Made by a program: the position numbers and the translations under genes. DNA of 64,000 bases from Gentiana macrophylla (lineage: Eukaryota; Streptophyta; Magnoliopsida; Gentianales; Gentianaceae): assembly GCA_026214975.1 (NCBI GenBank), contig JAOBSW010000394.1, positions 1-64,000 of the forward strand. The letters run 5' to 3'. Below, one piece after another: positions 1 through 11,793 of the stretch. The stretch's first letter is position 1. Each line of letters begins with the position of its first letter. The notes under the pieces are model-generated. The model saw nothing but the letters and a program-made list of their open reading frames with translations, searched no databases and had not been told where the DNA came from.

Positions 1-1
1 T

Positions 2-1640
2 TTAGAGGATCAAATGAGAAGCTTTACCAAGTTAATAACGGGAATTTTTGGGATTGATTGAGATGATTGATTTGGATTTGATGTGATAATGCAAGAACAT
101 ATTAGACGCATCCAAAATCAATCTATTCATCATCATTACCTTGGTCATAAGATTCAAATGAGTTGATTTCTCTTTTGGCCCATAATGTTAAAAGTTCTAT
201 CATAGAGACCATCCAAGAGGCAAAATATTTTCTATAATTCTTGATTGTACTCAGACGTGAGCCACCAAGAACAAATGCGTTTGATAGTACGATGTGTGAA
301 TATGTCAAGCAAGAAAATAAAAGTTGAGGAATATTTTTTGGAGTTCATGAAAGTAGATGACACATCTGGATTCGGACTTTTTAATAAATTGTTGGATGCG
401 TGTAGGTCTATTGGTCTTAATGTCAATGATGTGGGAGGTCAAGGTTACGACAATGGTTCTAATATGAAGGGAAAGCATCAAGGGGATTCGGACTTTTTAC
501 TCTTTCTGATATGGCACATTCTTGTGTTAAAGCCGTTTCATTTTTTGGAGTTGTGCACATATATATGCATTATTTTCAAGTTCTACTAAAAGATGGAAGG
601 TTTTACTTGATAATGTTTTTGACTTATTGTGAAATCATTGTCAATACTACGTTGGGAGAGTCGAATAAAAAGTGTTAAACATATTAGTTTCAATCTCCTC
701 AAATAAGATTGGCATTGATGGAATTATCTAAATCTTATGATGATGCGAAGTCAAAGAGAGAGGCAGAAGGTTTGGTTAGTGCACTTGAGAGTTATGAATT
801 TTTACTTGGTATGGTTATTTGGTATGATATTTTATTCGCTATAAATATGGTGAGTAACAGGTTACAGTCTAAATCTATGTGCATTGATGATACCATTAAG
901 CAAATATTTTTGAGAAATACAGGAATGAAGGTTGTCTCTTGTATGAGTATTGCCAAAACTCTTGCACAAGAGATGAATGTAGAGCCTACATTTTCAATTA
1001 AACGTCGTATCACCAGGAAAAAGCAATTTGATGAAAATGATCATGATGAAGAGTTAAAATCACTTGAGGAGACTTTTAAAGTCGAGCACTTTCTTGTTGT
1101 TGTGGATATGGCAATTGTGTCGTTAAAGAATAGATTTGAGCAATTGAAATACTTTGAAACTTGAAAGTATTTTTGGCTTCTTATTTGATTCGAAGAAGTT
1201 AAAGTCATTGGTGATGATGAACTAAGAAAATGTTGCACTAATTTTGCAACTACATTTTCTTATGATAATGTGTCGGATGTGGATTTACATGATATGTTTT
1301 CGTAATTAAAGGTATTGCAATTGGATTTACGGATGAGTCAATGTAAGCAATCGAAATTCTTGAATTTGTGAAAGAAGCTGATCAAGTTATCCAAATGTTT
1401 CAATTGCTTACGAATCTTATTGACCATGCATGTGACATGAGCATCGGTGAGAAGTTTTTCAAAGTTAAAATTATTGAAAAATACTTGAGGTCATCAATGG
1501 CGCAAGAAAGATTGAATGGTTTGGCAATTTTATGTATCGAGAATGATATGTTGGACAATATTAAATGGAGACTATAATTGATGATTTTGCATCGAGAAAT
1601 GCATTTGAGAAATATTTTTCTTGATCTGTTTGTTTGCTTG
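2..1640 (+). pseudogene. hAT-like transposase relic (DUF4371 / TTF-type zinc finger class)
   Basis: Translation in shifting + frames gives the order of a domesticated-looking plant hAT family. At the window edge FRGSNEKLYQVNNGNF leads into an EHIRRIQN / HHHYLGHKIQ block. Next come [19 protein letters not shown] and [16 protein letters not shown] (about 330-490, typical DUF4371). Then comes a helical block ALMELSKSYDDAKSKREAEG (709-770). It ends with the hAT C-terminal dimerisation motif YLRSSMAQERLNGLAILCIE (about 1480-1545). Frames change at several points and stops interrupt, for example near 570-700 and 1165-1370, so no full protein can be made. The N-terminal TTF zinc finger would lie left of the window. 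Family members are about 700-800 residues. The related ZMYM1-like family is common in plants and animals. I am confident of the family and unsure whether this copy was an autonomous element or a host-type gene. Confidence 0.85.
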
Positions 1641-2030
1641 TCACTCTTTAAACTATGTTGTCCCATGGTGTTTGCAATCCGTTGATCTTTGTTGATTACG
1701 GGTGCTTATTTTGTCTCTACTATTTCTATATTCACGTTCTTGATTCAATAATTTTGTTGTTTTGACATTTATATTCCGTTCATTGATTCAATAATTTTTG
1801 TCGTTTTGACATTTTGTAATATGTAGTTGGATACAATTATTATAATTTTGCCTTAATCTTTTCTTATACTGTGATTTGATTCATTTCATTTATGTATGGA
1901 TATTGGTTTTGTTAAAAAAAAGGGCCTTGTTTTAATTTTTAGAAGGCTCTTAAATGTCGAGAACAAACTGATGTTAATCCAAGATTATTGCAATGTATTT
2001 TTATAAAGCGTAGATGAATTAGAAGACTTG
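1641..2030. other. AT-rich spacer, no gene seen
   Basis: This follows the hAT relic. It holds two imperfect copies of a short T-rich phrase (GATTCAATAATTTTGT-like, near 1742 and 1785). No open frame, RNA gene or element end is visible. Confidence 0.5.
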
Positions 2031-2640
2031 CGATTAGATCTTTAAAAGAATACTATATTTTACAATTTTAAATATATATTTTTCTAGTTCTTGAATCTCT
2101 ATTTAAGATGAAATATATCAAATTCTATTTTATATAATATGTTAAATGTAAAGAAAACTTACATAACTGGATAAGAAGCACTTGCACTAGATACTTTAAA
2201 TTCTTTAAAAGCTGTATTTTAAAGATTTCAACATTCGATTTAGGAAAAATAAGACTGTAGTAGATCTTACATATTTTCTTAGAAACTCTGATTCGTGATT
2301 TTTTTATATCTATTGTATTTATCCATTCTCGTAAATTTTCCTTTATATTTAACATATTATGTAAAATAGAAATTTGATGTATTTCATCTTAGATACTAGA
2401 AATGTATTTAAAGCTGTAAAATAAAAGATTCTCTTAAAGATCTAATGCTGAAATCTAAATACGATAGATGTAAATGAAATTTCATGAAACTGTAGTTTCT
2501 TGATAAAATATAGAGTATCTCATTGTGATCATATTTTTTCTAATCTGAATGTTGAAAATTTTAAAATACGCTTTTAAAGAATTTCTGATATCTTTCAAAG
2601 TCTTTCTTAGGCTTTTTTTGTAGTATTTTCTATGAGAATA
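2031..2640. repeat. Interleaved inverted repeats (A-B-A'-B')
   Basis: Segment A (2031-2152) is matched in reverse complement by A' (about 2338-2448); both share ATTAGATCTTTAA and AATATGTTAAAT. Segment B (about 2160-2335) is matched in reverse complement by B' (about 2450-2640); shared phrases include ATTCTTTAAAAGC and TCAACATTC. The order A-B-A'-B' is not a simple hairpin. It looks like two overlapping palindromes or part of an inverted tandem array. Arms are diverged, so this is old. Confidence 0.65.
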
Positions 2641-2678
2641 TTACCTTGTGAGAAGTTTCCTCAAAAACTTTTTATAGA

Positions 2679-2722
<44 letters not shown>
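2679..2722. repeat. (AT)n(GT)n microsatellite
   Basis: A short AT run passes directly into about twelve GT units. Dinucleotide tract, no coding content. Confidence 0.9.
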
Positions 2723-2724
<2 letters not shown>

Positions 2725-3788
2725 TCATTTTTTTTAAGGAGTATATATTCATTTCATTATGACGATTTTTAAGCAGAGTATATTTAGACTATTCAAGGAC
2801 AACCGCTATTGTCAGAGCTGTTTAGCTAATACCAGAGCTGTTGGTCCAAAATAACCTATGTTACTTTACTTTTTGTCTACATCTGTACTCTCTTTCCAGC
2901 GGTCAACTTCACCCCTATTTTTTCCGTTTTTTGTTTTTAATTATCATGTACTAGTATATTTCTTTTTTTATGAAGAAAAAATAGCAAACTAACGTCATTT
3001 TTAAGTTGTTCAATTTCTTTTTCCAATGTACTCTAAATTATTATTTCTAGTAGTAAGAAACAAACTAACGTTTGAGTATAATTTTTGTTTAATAAATGAA
3101 TATGATATATTAATTAATTAAAGTCAGTTACAAAAAATTTAAACTATAAGCATGAGATATGGTTACTATTAACTATTTTTTATTTGCTTTTAAAAACTAG
3201 TAATATAATAAATATAAGATATTATATATGTACTTAAAATTTGTCAGTGACATATATTGATATATATAAAGATCAAAAATATAATTTATTCTAGTATACA
3301 ATCTCCGAGCCAAGAAGATATACAAACATACAAGCATGCATGTCCACACACGCACCCACATATATGTATGTATGTATGTATCAAAACGATTTCAAAGTCT
3401 TTGTCGTGTGCCTCAAAGTATAACAACAATCATAAAAGAAAAATTTCAAGTTACTAAGACCAAAATTGATGTGTCATAAAATGATGAAATATAACTCGTC
3501 TAAATTATACGTTCTTCGAGATCCTCAATTAAGCACTGCACATTCTGATCTTGAGCTTCAGCTAAGTTGTGGAAGTATTAGGGATATTTGGGATTGAAAG
3601 TGGACGCAATGTAAGTCATTGGATTTTTTTAGTATCAATTTTGATTCAAATTTGCATCCCAGCCCTAAATAAGATAAAAATTCCACTTTTAACTGATAAT
3701 TCATCCCTTTAATTTTTATTTTCGTAGAATATATAACAAGCAAATATTCTATAAAATCTTATTTTAATTCAACTGGTTTTTTTACTTA
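2723..3788. other. AT-rich spacer, no gene seen
   Basis: Low-complexity AT-rich DNA with a small ATGT-repeat tract near 3361-3380. No open frame with recognisable content. Confidence 0.5.
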
Positions 3789-3976
3789 AATGAAAGTATC
3801 ATATCAAATCATTAATTTGCGTTCAAGTGCTAATTTGCTTTTACAGTTACATTAGTGTCTTGTGTCTTCACTGTCTTGTTTTAATTAAAATGGTGTATGT
3901 ATATATATATTAAAGTATCTTATCCACACGTTAATTTGCGTCCAAGTGCTAATTTGCTTTTACAGTTATAATTGTG
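3789..3976. repeat. Short direct duplication
   Basis: About 65 bases recur 120 bases apart. The shared core is GTGCTAATTTGCTTTTACAG (near 3829 and 3943), preceded in both by TTAATTTGCGT. Arms differ at a few positions. Confidence 0.8.
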
Positions 3977-4060
3977 TTAGTTATATTGTTTTTGATGAAC
4001 TTATTTATAGTGTTATTTATGTTGTTTTAAGAAAAATAAAAAAAATTAAAAGATACAGGA

Positions 4061-4063
<3 letters not shown>

Positions 4064-4101
<38 letters not shown>
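4064..4101. repeat. (TA)n microsatellite
   Basis: Uninterrupted TA tract that abuts the proposed 5' end of the Helitron-like element. Confidence 0.9.
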
Positions 4102-4104
<3 letters not shown>

Positions 4105-5949
4105 TATAATATCTAATAAAGGAACAATGGGCGCCTTTTGTGCTCCTTGTGGTGCTGCCACGTGTCGGGCCCTGATTGGCCCGACATTTTCTGTTTTTTT
4201 TCTTCTTTTTTTCCTTTTTCCCTCTCTCTTAAGACTTATAGCAACGCTTTTCCCTCTCTTTTAAGACTTCTAGCGACGCTTTTTCCTCTCTTTCCTTGTA
4301 CACTTTCCCACTTATAGCGACATTTACAATTTTTTTTTTAATTTTTTTCTCTAACTTTTCCCTTTCCACTAACTTTTCACCTATACAGGCATATATATGT
4401 ATCTATCTATATATATATATATATATATATTGTCTTTTCTTTTTATTCACCTCCTCCAATCTTTTTTTTGCGACGCTTTTGAGTTTTTTTATCCGATTTC
4501 TTATCTTATTGTATTACATTGTATCATTTCGTATTTCGATTTTATTTCATTGCAGACTTTTATTATTATAAATATCGACTTCGTGACGTGTTATTTTTTT
4601 TCCCGTTCCTTGCATTATACAATGATATATTTATGCTTCTTTCCCTTGATTCTAATTATTATTATTACGGTTTCTAGGAGTGTGGGTAGATTCATACTGC
4701 GTTATTATAGTTAATATATATTTTAAACGATTAATGATATTTTCTGTTATCTTAGTTTAGTTCGTTAGATTGTTATTAAAAACGGTTTGTCTATTTAGAT
4801 ATTTAAGATACGATAGTGGTTATTGTTATTAGTTCGGCCAATAGTAACAAATTCACATCAATTTTATTATGCTATCGTTTTTTTTAGGAGTGTGAGTCTT
4901 TAGTATACACGTTAAAATGAGTTTATTGTTATTAGTAGATGTTTCCTATCACTTTTCCGTTGATGTCTACGGCTATACGTGAAATTTTTCTATATACACG
5001 TTAAAATAGAAAAATTCACATCAATTTTATTATGATATCGTTTTTTTTAGGAGTGTGAGTCTTTAGTATACACGTTAAAATGAGTTTATTGTTATTAGTA
5101 GATGTTTCCTATCACTTTTCCGTTGATGTCTACGGCTATACGTGAAATTTTTCTATATAGTGTATTCATTCCTCTTTTCCTTCCGGATTCTCCGATTCAT
5201 TAGTGCCGTCTACCGATGGACGACATATTTCTATGGATTTATTTTCGTTGTATTAGTTCGGACAATACTCACAAATTTACATAAATTTTAGTATTATTTC
5301 GGTTTTTAGTAGTATGGCTATTTGCGTATTTACGTATACACGTTATTATAGTTTAATATATTTTTAAACAATTTAATGATATTTTATGTTATCTTACTTT
5401 AGTTAGTTACATTGTTATTAAAAGCGGTTTGTCTATTTAGATTGTTTTAAGATACAATAATGGTTGTTGTTATTAGTTGAGACAATAGAAAGAAATTTAC
5501 ATCAATTTTATTACGACGTGTGGTAGATTTTAGTTATTCTTTTTCCGTCTGGCCATTTAATTATTTTTTATACAATGACGTTTCGTGTTATATTGTTTTT
5601 AAATTCGGTGTTCCACATTCGCCGTTGTCCGTTTAATATTGCTTCGGTGTAGTACAACGTAATATACTTCATGCTACGTTATAATACAACGTATTAAGTA
5701 TATTATACGGAATATATTTATCACATTCGGTATAACACAACACATGTCACGTTATGTCCCTAAATTCTATTTATGTCTTTGAAAAACACCTTATGATAAT
5801 GTATAGTTAATGTTTCAAGTTTTTATGATTCCTTATAGTCTTTACTCATTTCGTATAATCGCAACATATACCACACAAAAAGACCGCGATTACATCCACC
5901 GATCTGGAACAAGATGCGTCGTGCATTACATGCGGTGTACGGATACTAG
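4102..5949 (+). mobile_element. Helitron-like non-autonomous element (proposed)
   Basis: The left end reads TCTTATAATATCTAATAAAG, followed by GGGCGCC, GTGCTCC and GCCACGTGTC. I know this leader pattern from plant non-autonomous Helitrons, which begin with TC. The right end is ACTAG followed by T (CTAG at 5946-5949). It is preceded by a weak inverted repeat ATCCACCG...CGGTGTACGGAT that could be the terminal hairpin. Helitrons insert between A and T and make no target duplication; here the base before TC is A and the base after CTAG is T. The interior is AT-rich with tandem repeats and has no Rep or helicase coding. The hairpin is poor, so the 3' end is the weaker call. Confidence 0.55.
4849..5158. 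repeat. Near-perfect 147-bp tandem repeat
   Basis: Bases 4849-4995 and 5012-5158 are almost identical: one difference seen, GCTATCG versus GATATCG, at offset 163. Each copy holds GAGTGTGAGTCTTTAGTATA and the phrase TGATGTCTACGGCTATACGT. A much older version of the surrounding unit recurs at 4694-4866 versus 5342-5515, so this interior has duplicated at least twice at different times. Confidence 0.9.
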
Positions 5950-6230
5950 TATATATATAAAGGAAAAGGAAAAAAAGAGTGGGTACAAGTTGGACAGCCG
6001 GAAAGAGAGAGTCCTATGTTAAAAAAAAAAAAGAAAAGAGAGAGTACTGAGGACGAGTGTGGACAAAAAGTTTAAAAAGATAATAGAAGAATTATTTTTG
6101 ACCAACTGCTGCTGCTGGCGTTAGCAGATTTGCTCCGGCATTAGCGTACGCTTTCTTCAATTGTATGTGTCATACATTTTGCACGTGAAGTCACGCTAAT
6201 CGCCTTTATATCGTTTCAAATTTATCGCAT

Positions 6231-6610
6231 GTCCCGAAAAAGACTTTACGAAGAGATATATTGGTTGAACAAAAATAATGACATTTTATTTGAACATTGG
6301 ATAGAATAATGATATGCAAGACTACACAAAGATATCAGTAATACAAGACAAACCAATACGTGTGTGATCCATAGATTAAAGTGATGAATTATTTTTTTGT
6401 GATCCCAACATAATACGCTATATTGGTGTTGATTGTGTTGTGTAAGATGATTGAAAGAATAGTGGATGTATCATTTCTTTGATTGGATACTTAACATGAT
6501 CTTTGTAAAAGTAAAGTAAAAGATATTTTAATCATTTCAAATTAGTTATTTCAGACAAAATATGTCTCTTTATGATAATGTGACCACTCACAAAGACTAG
6601 TACAACAATT
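6231..6610. repeat. Dispersed repeat, paralogue of 11459-11793 plus 12511-12560
   Basis: It shares GGTTGAACAAAAATAATGAC, a GATCTTTGTAAAAGTAAA block and a CACAAAGACTAGTAC block with the region after 11459. In this copy the stretch around 6572-6590 is continuous where the other copy carries a 714-bp insertion, so it serves as an empty site. It also contains a member of a second small repeat family at 6361-6480 (TTGATTGTGTTGTGTAAGAT; compare 24606-24775 and 53112-53285). Confidence 0.7.
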
Positions 6611-7826
6611 CAAGCTTTCAAATGCATTGGTTCACACAAGAATCTGTCTCTTATGATAATGTGACAACTCAGAAAGACCGGTACTATAATTCAAGGTTTC
6701 AACTTTCAAATGCATCGTCTCCGTACATATGAATAGACAACACACAATAATAGGGAACAATACACAAAAGTTTTGTGTGCATCAAGGACAAGTTCGAAGT
6801 CTTTACTCTATTTTTTTGTTTACACTTTCTCAAACATTATTGTGGTGAGATGGTGTACAGCTCTGTGTTTTGATACGTGTGGAGAAATATTTATATGGTG
6901 TTTTGATACGTGTGGAGAAATCGTATGGAGCAACTATAAACACACTCTTTCATTCTGTATTTAAACTGTGTAGTTCTTATTATTTCACCCGTCACTTCAT
7001 CTCAATACACTCGCCACACAGTTTCATTCTTTTGTTTCAAAATATTGGTATAGTTGACAAAAATATAAATATTACAAGAAACCGGTTAATGCTTTAATTA
7101 AAATACAGAAATGATATAAAAGAACCTAGACTATAATTAAACCGTAGTATTAAAGAAGTGAGCTAATGATTTAATTAACATACCAAAATTATCTCAAAAA
7201 AACCTAGACCATAGTTAATACAGCGTTGATTTTATTCTCTCACCCTTTAATATTAACGGTAAATGTAGGGAAACACAATAAATAATTATTACCTTAAAAA
7301 AATTATTTGGTAATAAAACAGCATCAGATAAAATAAAATATATTTTTTAACAATTTCAACAATTATATTGAAACATATGGATTATTAATTTTACTCCAAA
7401 CACCATAGGCGAAACCCCACCGCCCCTCCCCTTACACCCCCACCATGAAGTCGACTAAAATATCCTTAGATGTTATAAGTTTGATGTAATGAATAAACAA
7501 TATGTTTGCGGTTTGCCTATTATTTGACATAGTGATGATACGGTCTCAAGTACCTTAACCAGAAGAGACAACGAATGATTACAATTACCATCTACACTTA
7601 TTGATCATGTTAGATTTTTATAATGATCATTTATATTATATTCAACGTGTAGATGATCAGCTTGTGCATCGGCTCGCCATGACAATTGTTGTATCCAAAT
7701 ATCATCACACTTTTTATAATATATGTGTCTTGGTGTTTACCTTTGTGTAGTACATTTGCTTTGTGTTCGGGAAGTTTTTGCCAAGTGTTTGTATCCATTA
7801 TCACTAGATCGAAATTCATTTCTGAA

Positions 7827-7827
<1 letters not shown>
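6611..7827. other. AT-rich spacer with a partial MITE
   Basis: No gene is seen. Bases about 6938-7020 match part of the MULE-type MITE family whose complete copies are at 54008-54143 and 57585-57722 (ATTTAAACTGTG, then TTTCACCCGTCACTTCA). A 29-base phrase TTTTGATACGTGTGGAGAAA-like is repeated in tandem near 6867-6922. Confidence 0.5.

Positions 7828-7872
<45 letters not shown>
7828..7872. repeat. (AT)n microsatellite
   Basis: Pure AT tract of about 44 bases. Apparent open frames across it are tyrosine/isoleucine artefacts. Confidence 0.9.
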
Positions 7873-7876
<4 letters not shown>

Positions 7877-8097
7877 AAACAAGATAGTGTATCGGTGATA
7901 ACTAGTAAATCCAAATGATAACAATCATGCTAATAGTGATTCACTAGTTGTATCAAGTCTAAAATTTGTGATGAATTTTATACATTTTCTTACACATAAG
8001 TAATGGTGTGTGATTTGGATGCATCACGACCTTATATTTAATACAACTCATAAATCATTTATTAATTATAATTTGTTTCAATCCAAATAGTGTTTTC

Positions 8098-8102
<5 letters not shown>

Positions 8103-8180
<78 letters not shown>
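8103..8180. repeat. (AT)n microsatellite
   Basis: Pure AT tract of about 75 bases. Confidence 0.9.
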
Positions 8181-10602
8181 TGTGGGTGATTTTTACGTAG
8201 AGATATATTTGGACCATTTCTCGATTTGTAGTGTATTATCGCATGCCGTGGTTATGCTTAATGCCAGAAATCTTAAATCAGTAAAATAACCACAATATTC
8301 ACTTTTATATATAAGTGTGAGACATAAAGATTTTCATTAACTCGAAGTTAGCCTTTCAGATCAAAACAAGGACAGGCTTCCAAGTAAGTGACCAGATCAT
8401 ATATGACTCATTTGCGCTTATCAAACCCGGGTCTTGGGCTTACACAGAATGGTATCAAAGCTCACTATCGGCACTGCGTGAGTGAGACAGTGGGGCCACC
8501 TCTATACTCTTTCCGTAGGATGAACCGGGACCCACCTCTGAACTACTCGCTAGGTATAAAAGCGAGACAAATCCAATGATACAAATCTTGGCGAAGAGAA
8601 TGTAAAGTCCCACATCGGTAAAATAAGAGAATGTTCATCCTCATATATGTGTGAGAGCATAAATGTTTTGTTAACTCGGGTTAGTCATTTTAGACCAAGT
8701 GAGAACGACGGTCTAAAAAATTGAACAGATCATTTATGACTCATTCAGGTCTATCTAGAGGTGTTCACGGATATGGATTATCAAAACCGAACCGAATTAT
8801 AGATTCGGTTCGATTCGGTTCGATTAATTAATGCGCTTCCGGGTTCGGTTTGGTTAATGTAATACGAAACCGTAAAATTGAGTTGATTCTGGTTAATGTT
8901 GAAAATTGACCGTAACCGAACCGAAAACCGAACCGAATAAAAAACCGAACCGTAATAACCGAACCGTTAACCGAAAAATATAACCGAACCAAAAATTATA
9001 AATATTTTAATTTTAATCCTATCAGCTGTATATTAAAAAACAAAAAAAAAAAACCCAACCCTATTCAAATCTTTGAGACTTTGACCGAAATACATAACTT
9101 TTGCCTCTCTTCAGAACACACACTCACTCATTAACCCTAGATCTAACCGGCGCTCTTCAGCTCTCTTCAGCGGCACTTTAGCATCCAGATGACCGGATTC
9201 AACTACTCCGGGGAATGACTGCAGCAAATAGTGCTGGTAACTGGTAAGTGTCAAAAGGCTCTGCATTTTTCGTCTTCTATTTGTAATGTTTCGTCATCTA
9301 TAGCTGATAAGAGTAGTGAGCATTTTTTTTTCCTGCATATAATGTTTCCTCCTTCTGCATCTATTGTTTCTACCGAGCATGTTATTTTTAGATGTGTTAT
9401 TTACCGAGCAGTGAAATCTTTTTCAGATTTCTTTCTACCGCATAAAAAAATGCTCACTGCATTAGAGCTTTGTATCTAATCCGGTAAGAGCTCGAAGGAG
9501 TCGATTTCTTCAAGCATAGATATGTCTTCTCTGTGCTCACTGCCTATTAAGTTCATTATTCTGTTTTAAGATGAGATATTTATTAAAAAAGAAAGATTCT
9601 TTTCTTAATGTGAGATTTTTTGCCTGTTCTAGATGAATAAGTTCTTGAACTATTCTATTAAATAAGTATGATTCTTTGAGTTCACCCACCTTTCTCAACC
9701 CTGTGATTTTAACCCTTTTGGCTTTTGGTCTCTGTTTACAGTGTAGCTTAATGGTAAAGTGGTTATATTTTGTCATCGTTGGTATCTGCAGGTTACTTTC
9801 GGCAAAAATCTGATAGTGATACTTATATATTGATACAACCTGTGGTACCAAAGTCAAAGTGAATGAAGAAGGTTTTGGATTGAGGTATGATTTGTTTACT
9901 ATTAATATTATATTTTTGTTTATTCCATTTCAAAAGCCTCTCATGGAAAGCATCCGTGTAAGTGTGCCTCGTCGTTTTCAATTTGTATTTTGATTATATT
10001 CCTATATTTTGATCAGTTACAGCACTTTTTTGGGATAAGCATTTACAGTAGCTAACTTGGCTAGTTTCATCTGCGTTAAGTGAATTGAATTATTGTTTTT
10101 TTTCGTTTGTTGGTTTTAGTTTGATGTTTTTTTTTTTTTTTTTCATTTTTATGGTTTGTCGATTTTATTTTGATATTTGGGACTTTGGTTTCACCATCGA
10201 TATATTTATGTTTTCTCTTTTGAAGCTGAACTAATGTTTCTAATGAATTAAATTGCATGAGAACTACAGAAGGTGAGGAATGTGTCAAAGTTGGATATGA
10301 CAATATTTTTTTGGGAAAATGACTTCAATAAGCTGCCTTCGAACTTTTCTTTCCTACATATATAAGCTTCTAAAAAAAACATGAATGAATTTGGAATAAT
10401 CTAAAAAACACGATGTTTATAATAGATGTTCACCTTTAGGCTTGCTCTTCTGTCTTTGACATTTATTCTTTTCAAGGTTGCAATTGCAAATAAAGCTGTT
10501 GTGATTTTGTTTTTATTTTGATTGTTGTTAGAACGTGTGTATAGGTAAGCTTTGTATTGATATCAGTCAATTCTTACAGAACGTGTCTTGTACTTCTTTC
10601 TG

Positions 10603-10780
10603 GTGATGGATTCCTTCTTCAATAGAAGTGATCCTAATAACAGGCAGTACTGGACCAAATGGCTCCTCCCATGCAATCCTCATGTCAGGTCTAACATGAT
10701 CAAGTAACAATGGCCATATGAGATTGCCCTCACTTGTACTCCTGGCAAAAAGTTGGCCCTTTTTCTTTAGCATATGTGAA
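10603..10780 (-). pseudogene. Captured exon of NADP-dependent glyceraldehyde-3-phosphate dehydrogenase (GAPN)
   Basis: The minus-strand frame reads EGNLIWPLLLDHVRPDMRIA, WEEPFGPVLPVIRITSIEEG and IHH. I recognise this as the plant cytosolic non-phosphorylating GAPN (an aldehyde dehydrogenase) near its C-terminal third. Just upstream another frame reads YAKEKGPTFCQEYK, which is the adjoining GAPN residues. The two frames are joined by what looks like a 2-base loss next to EYK, so the exon no longer reads through. Similarity stops after IHH at about 10603, at an abrupt boundary. The fragment lies inside the hAT element 8756-11419, antisense to the window. The family call is firm; the mechanism (capture by the hAT) is inferred from position. 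Confidence 0.85.
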
Positions 10781-10841
10781 CTCATTTTTTGTATGACACT
10801 AATACAATTTATGTTCTTATCAATGTTCAACAGATTACAAA

Positions 10842-10935
10842 ATGCTTGAAGCATTGTGATATTTTAAGCTCAAGGATGAAGAGCGTATATGCTTGAAGCA
10901 TTGTGATATTTTAAGCTCAAGGATGAAGAGCGTAT
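10842..10935. repeat. Perfect 47-bp tandem duplication
   Basis: Bases 10842-10888 and 10889-10935 are identical (start ATGCTTGAAGCATTGTGATA). It lies directly upstream of the GAPN fragment within the hAT element, so the duplication is recent. Confidence 0.95.
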
Positions 10936-11420
10936 TTTGTGATTTGGAGCTCAATGATGAGCATATTTTGTGAGAGAAAAATGTGTAATTAAAAGTTCTT
11001 TTGTTGTTGAAGAAATTGTCTAACTTCGACCTTTCCACTTTATTGTTCTGTGTAAAATGTAGTCTATTATGTAATGACTAAGGTATTGTGATTTAAGTAG
11101 CTTAATGATTTGTGTAAAATGTAGTCTATTTTATAAAGACTAAGGTGGTGTGATTGTGTAGCCTAAGTTGACATTTTTATTGTCTCTTTTAGACTAAAAT
11201 TGACATTTTTAATGGCTTAATTTCGGTTTTTTCGGTTAACCGTGGAATTGGACCGATAATTTCGGTTTTCGGTTAACCGACCGAATTGAACCGATTCTTT
11301 CGGTTCGGTTACATTCTTGAAACGGTTCGGTTTCGGTTTCAAATTTTTAGTAACCGAAATTTTTCGGTTCGGTTTGATTCTGCCATTAACCATCTGTAAC
11401 CGAACCGAGTGAACACCTAA

Positions 11421-11588
11421 GTCTATCGGACCGAGGTCTCAAGGCGTTAAATAATCTTATATGAATCGTTCCAAATTTATCGGAATCCCCGAAAGGACTC
11501 TACATTCTATCAGACCCGAGGTCTAGGGCGTTAAATAATCTTATATGAATCCTTCCAAATTTATCGGAATTCCCGAAAGGACTCTACT
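11421..11588. repeat. ~83-bp tandem duplication at the TRIM end
   Basis: Bases 11421-11503 and 11507-11588 both read from TCTATC.GACC through GAGGTCT to CCGAAAGGACTCTAC, with few differences. The first copy begins at the end of the interrupted TRIM LTR. Confidence 0.85.
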
Positions 11589-11793
11589 TAGAGATATATT
11601 TGTTGAACAAAATAATGACATTTTATTTTAACATTGGGTTTTTATGCTTTGTGATAAAGCGTAACATGATAACAAAGATCAATGATCTTTGTAATAAAAT
11701 TAAAAAAAAAAAAAAAAATGATCTTTGTAAAAGTAAATAAAAGATATTTTAATCATTCCAAATTAGTTTTTCAAACAAAATCTGTCATCCTAA

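Larger units (their letters stand above)
8756..11419. mobile_element. Non-autonomous hAT element with captured host-gene DNA
   Basis: The ends are TAGAGGTGTTCAC and GTGAACACCTA, which are inverted repeats with one base of slippage. The flanks GGTCTATC (8748-8755) and AGTCTATC (11420-11427) match at 7 of 8 bases, the 8-bp duplication expected of hAT. Both subterminal regions (8780-8995 and 11220-11405) are crowded with CCGAACCG / CGGTTCGG motifs on both strands, a usual hAT feature. The element interrupts the second LTR of a TRIM. No transposase is seen. The interior carries a GAPN gene fragment, a perfect 47-bp tandem duplication and a second, looser tandem duplication at 11050-11157. An open frame at 9537-9857 (minus) is not recognisable. 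Confidence 0.8.
8262..11451 (+). mobile_element. TRIM (miniature LTR retrotransposon), split by a hAT insertion
   Basis: The first LTR (about 8262-8444) ends GGGCTTACA. Five bases later TGGTATCAAAGC (8450-8461) matches the primer-binding site for initiator methionine tRNA. A 140-base interior with no coding follows. The second LTR starts TGTAAAGTCCCACATCGG at 8601, a common plant TRIM LTR start. It continues to 8755, is interrupted by the hAT element, and resumes at 11428 to about 11451. The two LTRs share a TAAAATAA start block, a GTGTGAGA block and GATCAT.TATGACTCATT. The LTRs are diverged, so the element is old; the left end is approximate. Confidence 0.75.

Noticed and set aside
7631..7924. 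Open frames on both strands across the AT tract
   Set aside because: They exist only because the AT dinucleotide repeat has no stops in two frames; no protein features.
9537..9857. A 106-codon minus frame in the hAT element
   Set aside because: No recognisable motif, AT-driven composition; not supported as a gene.
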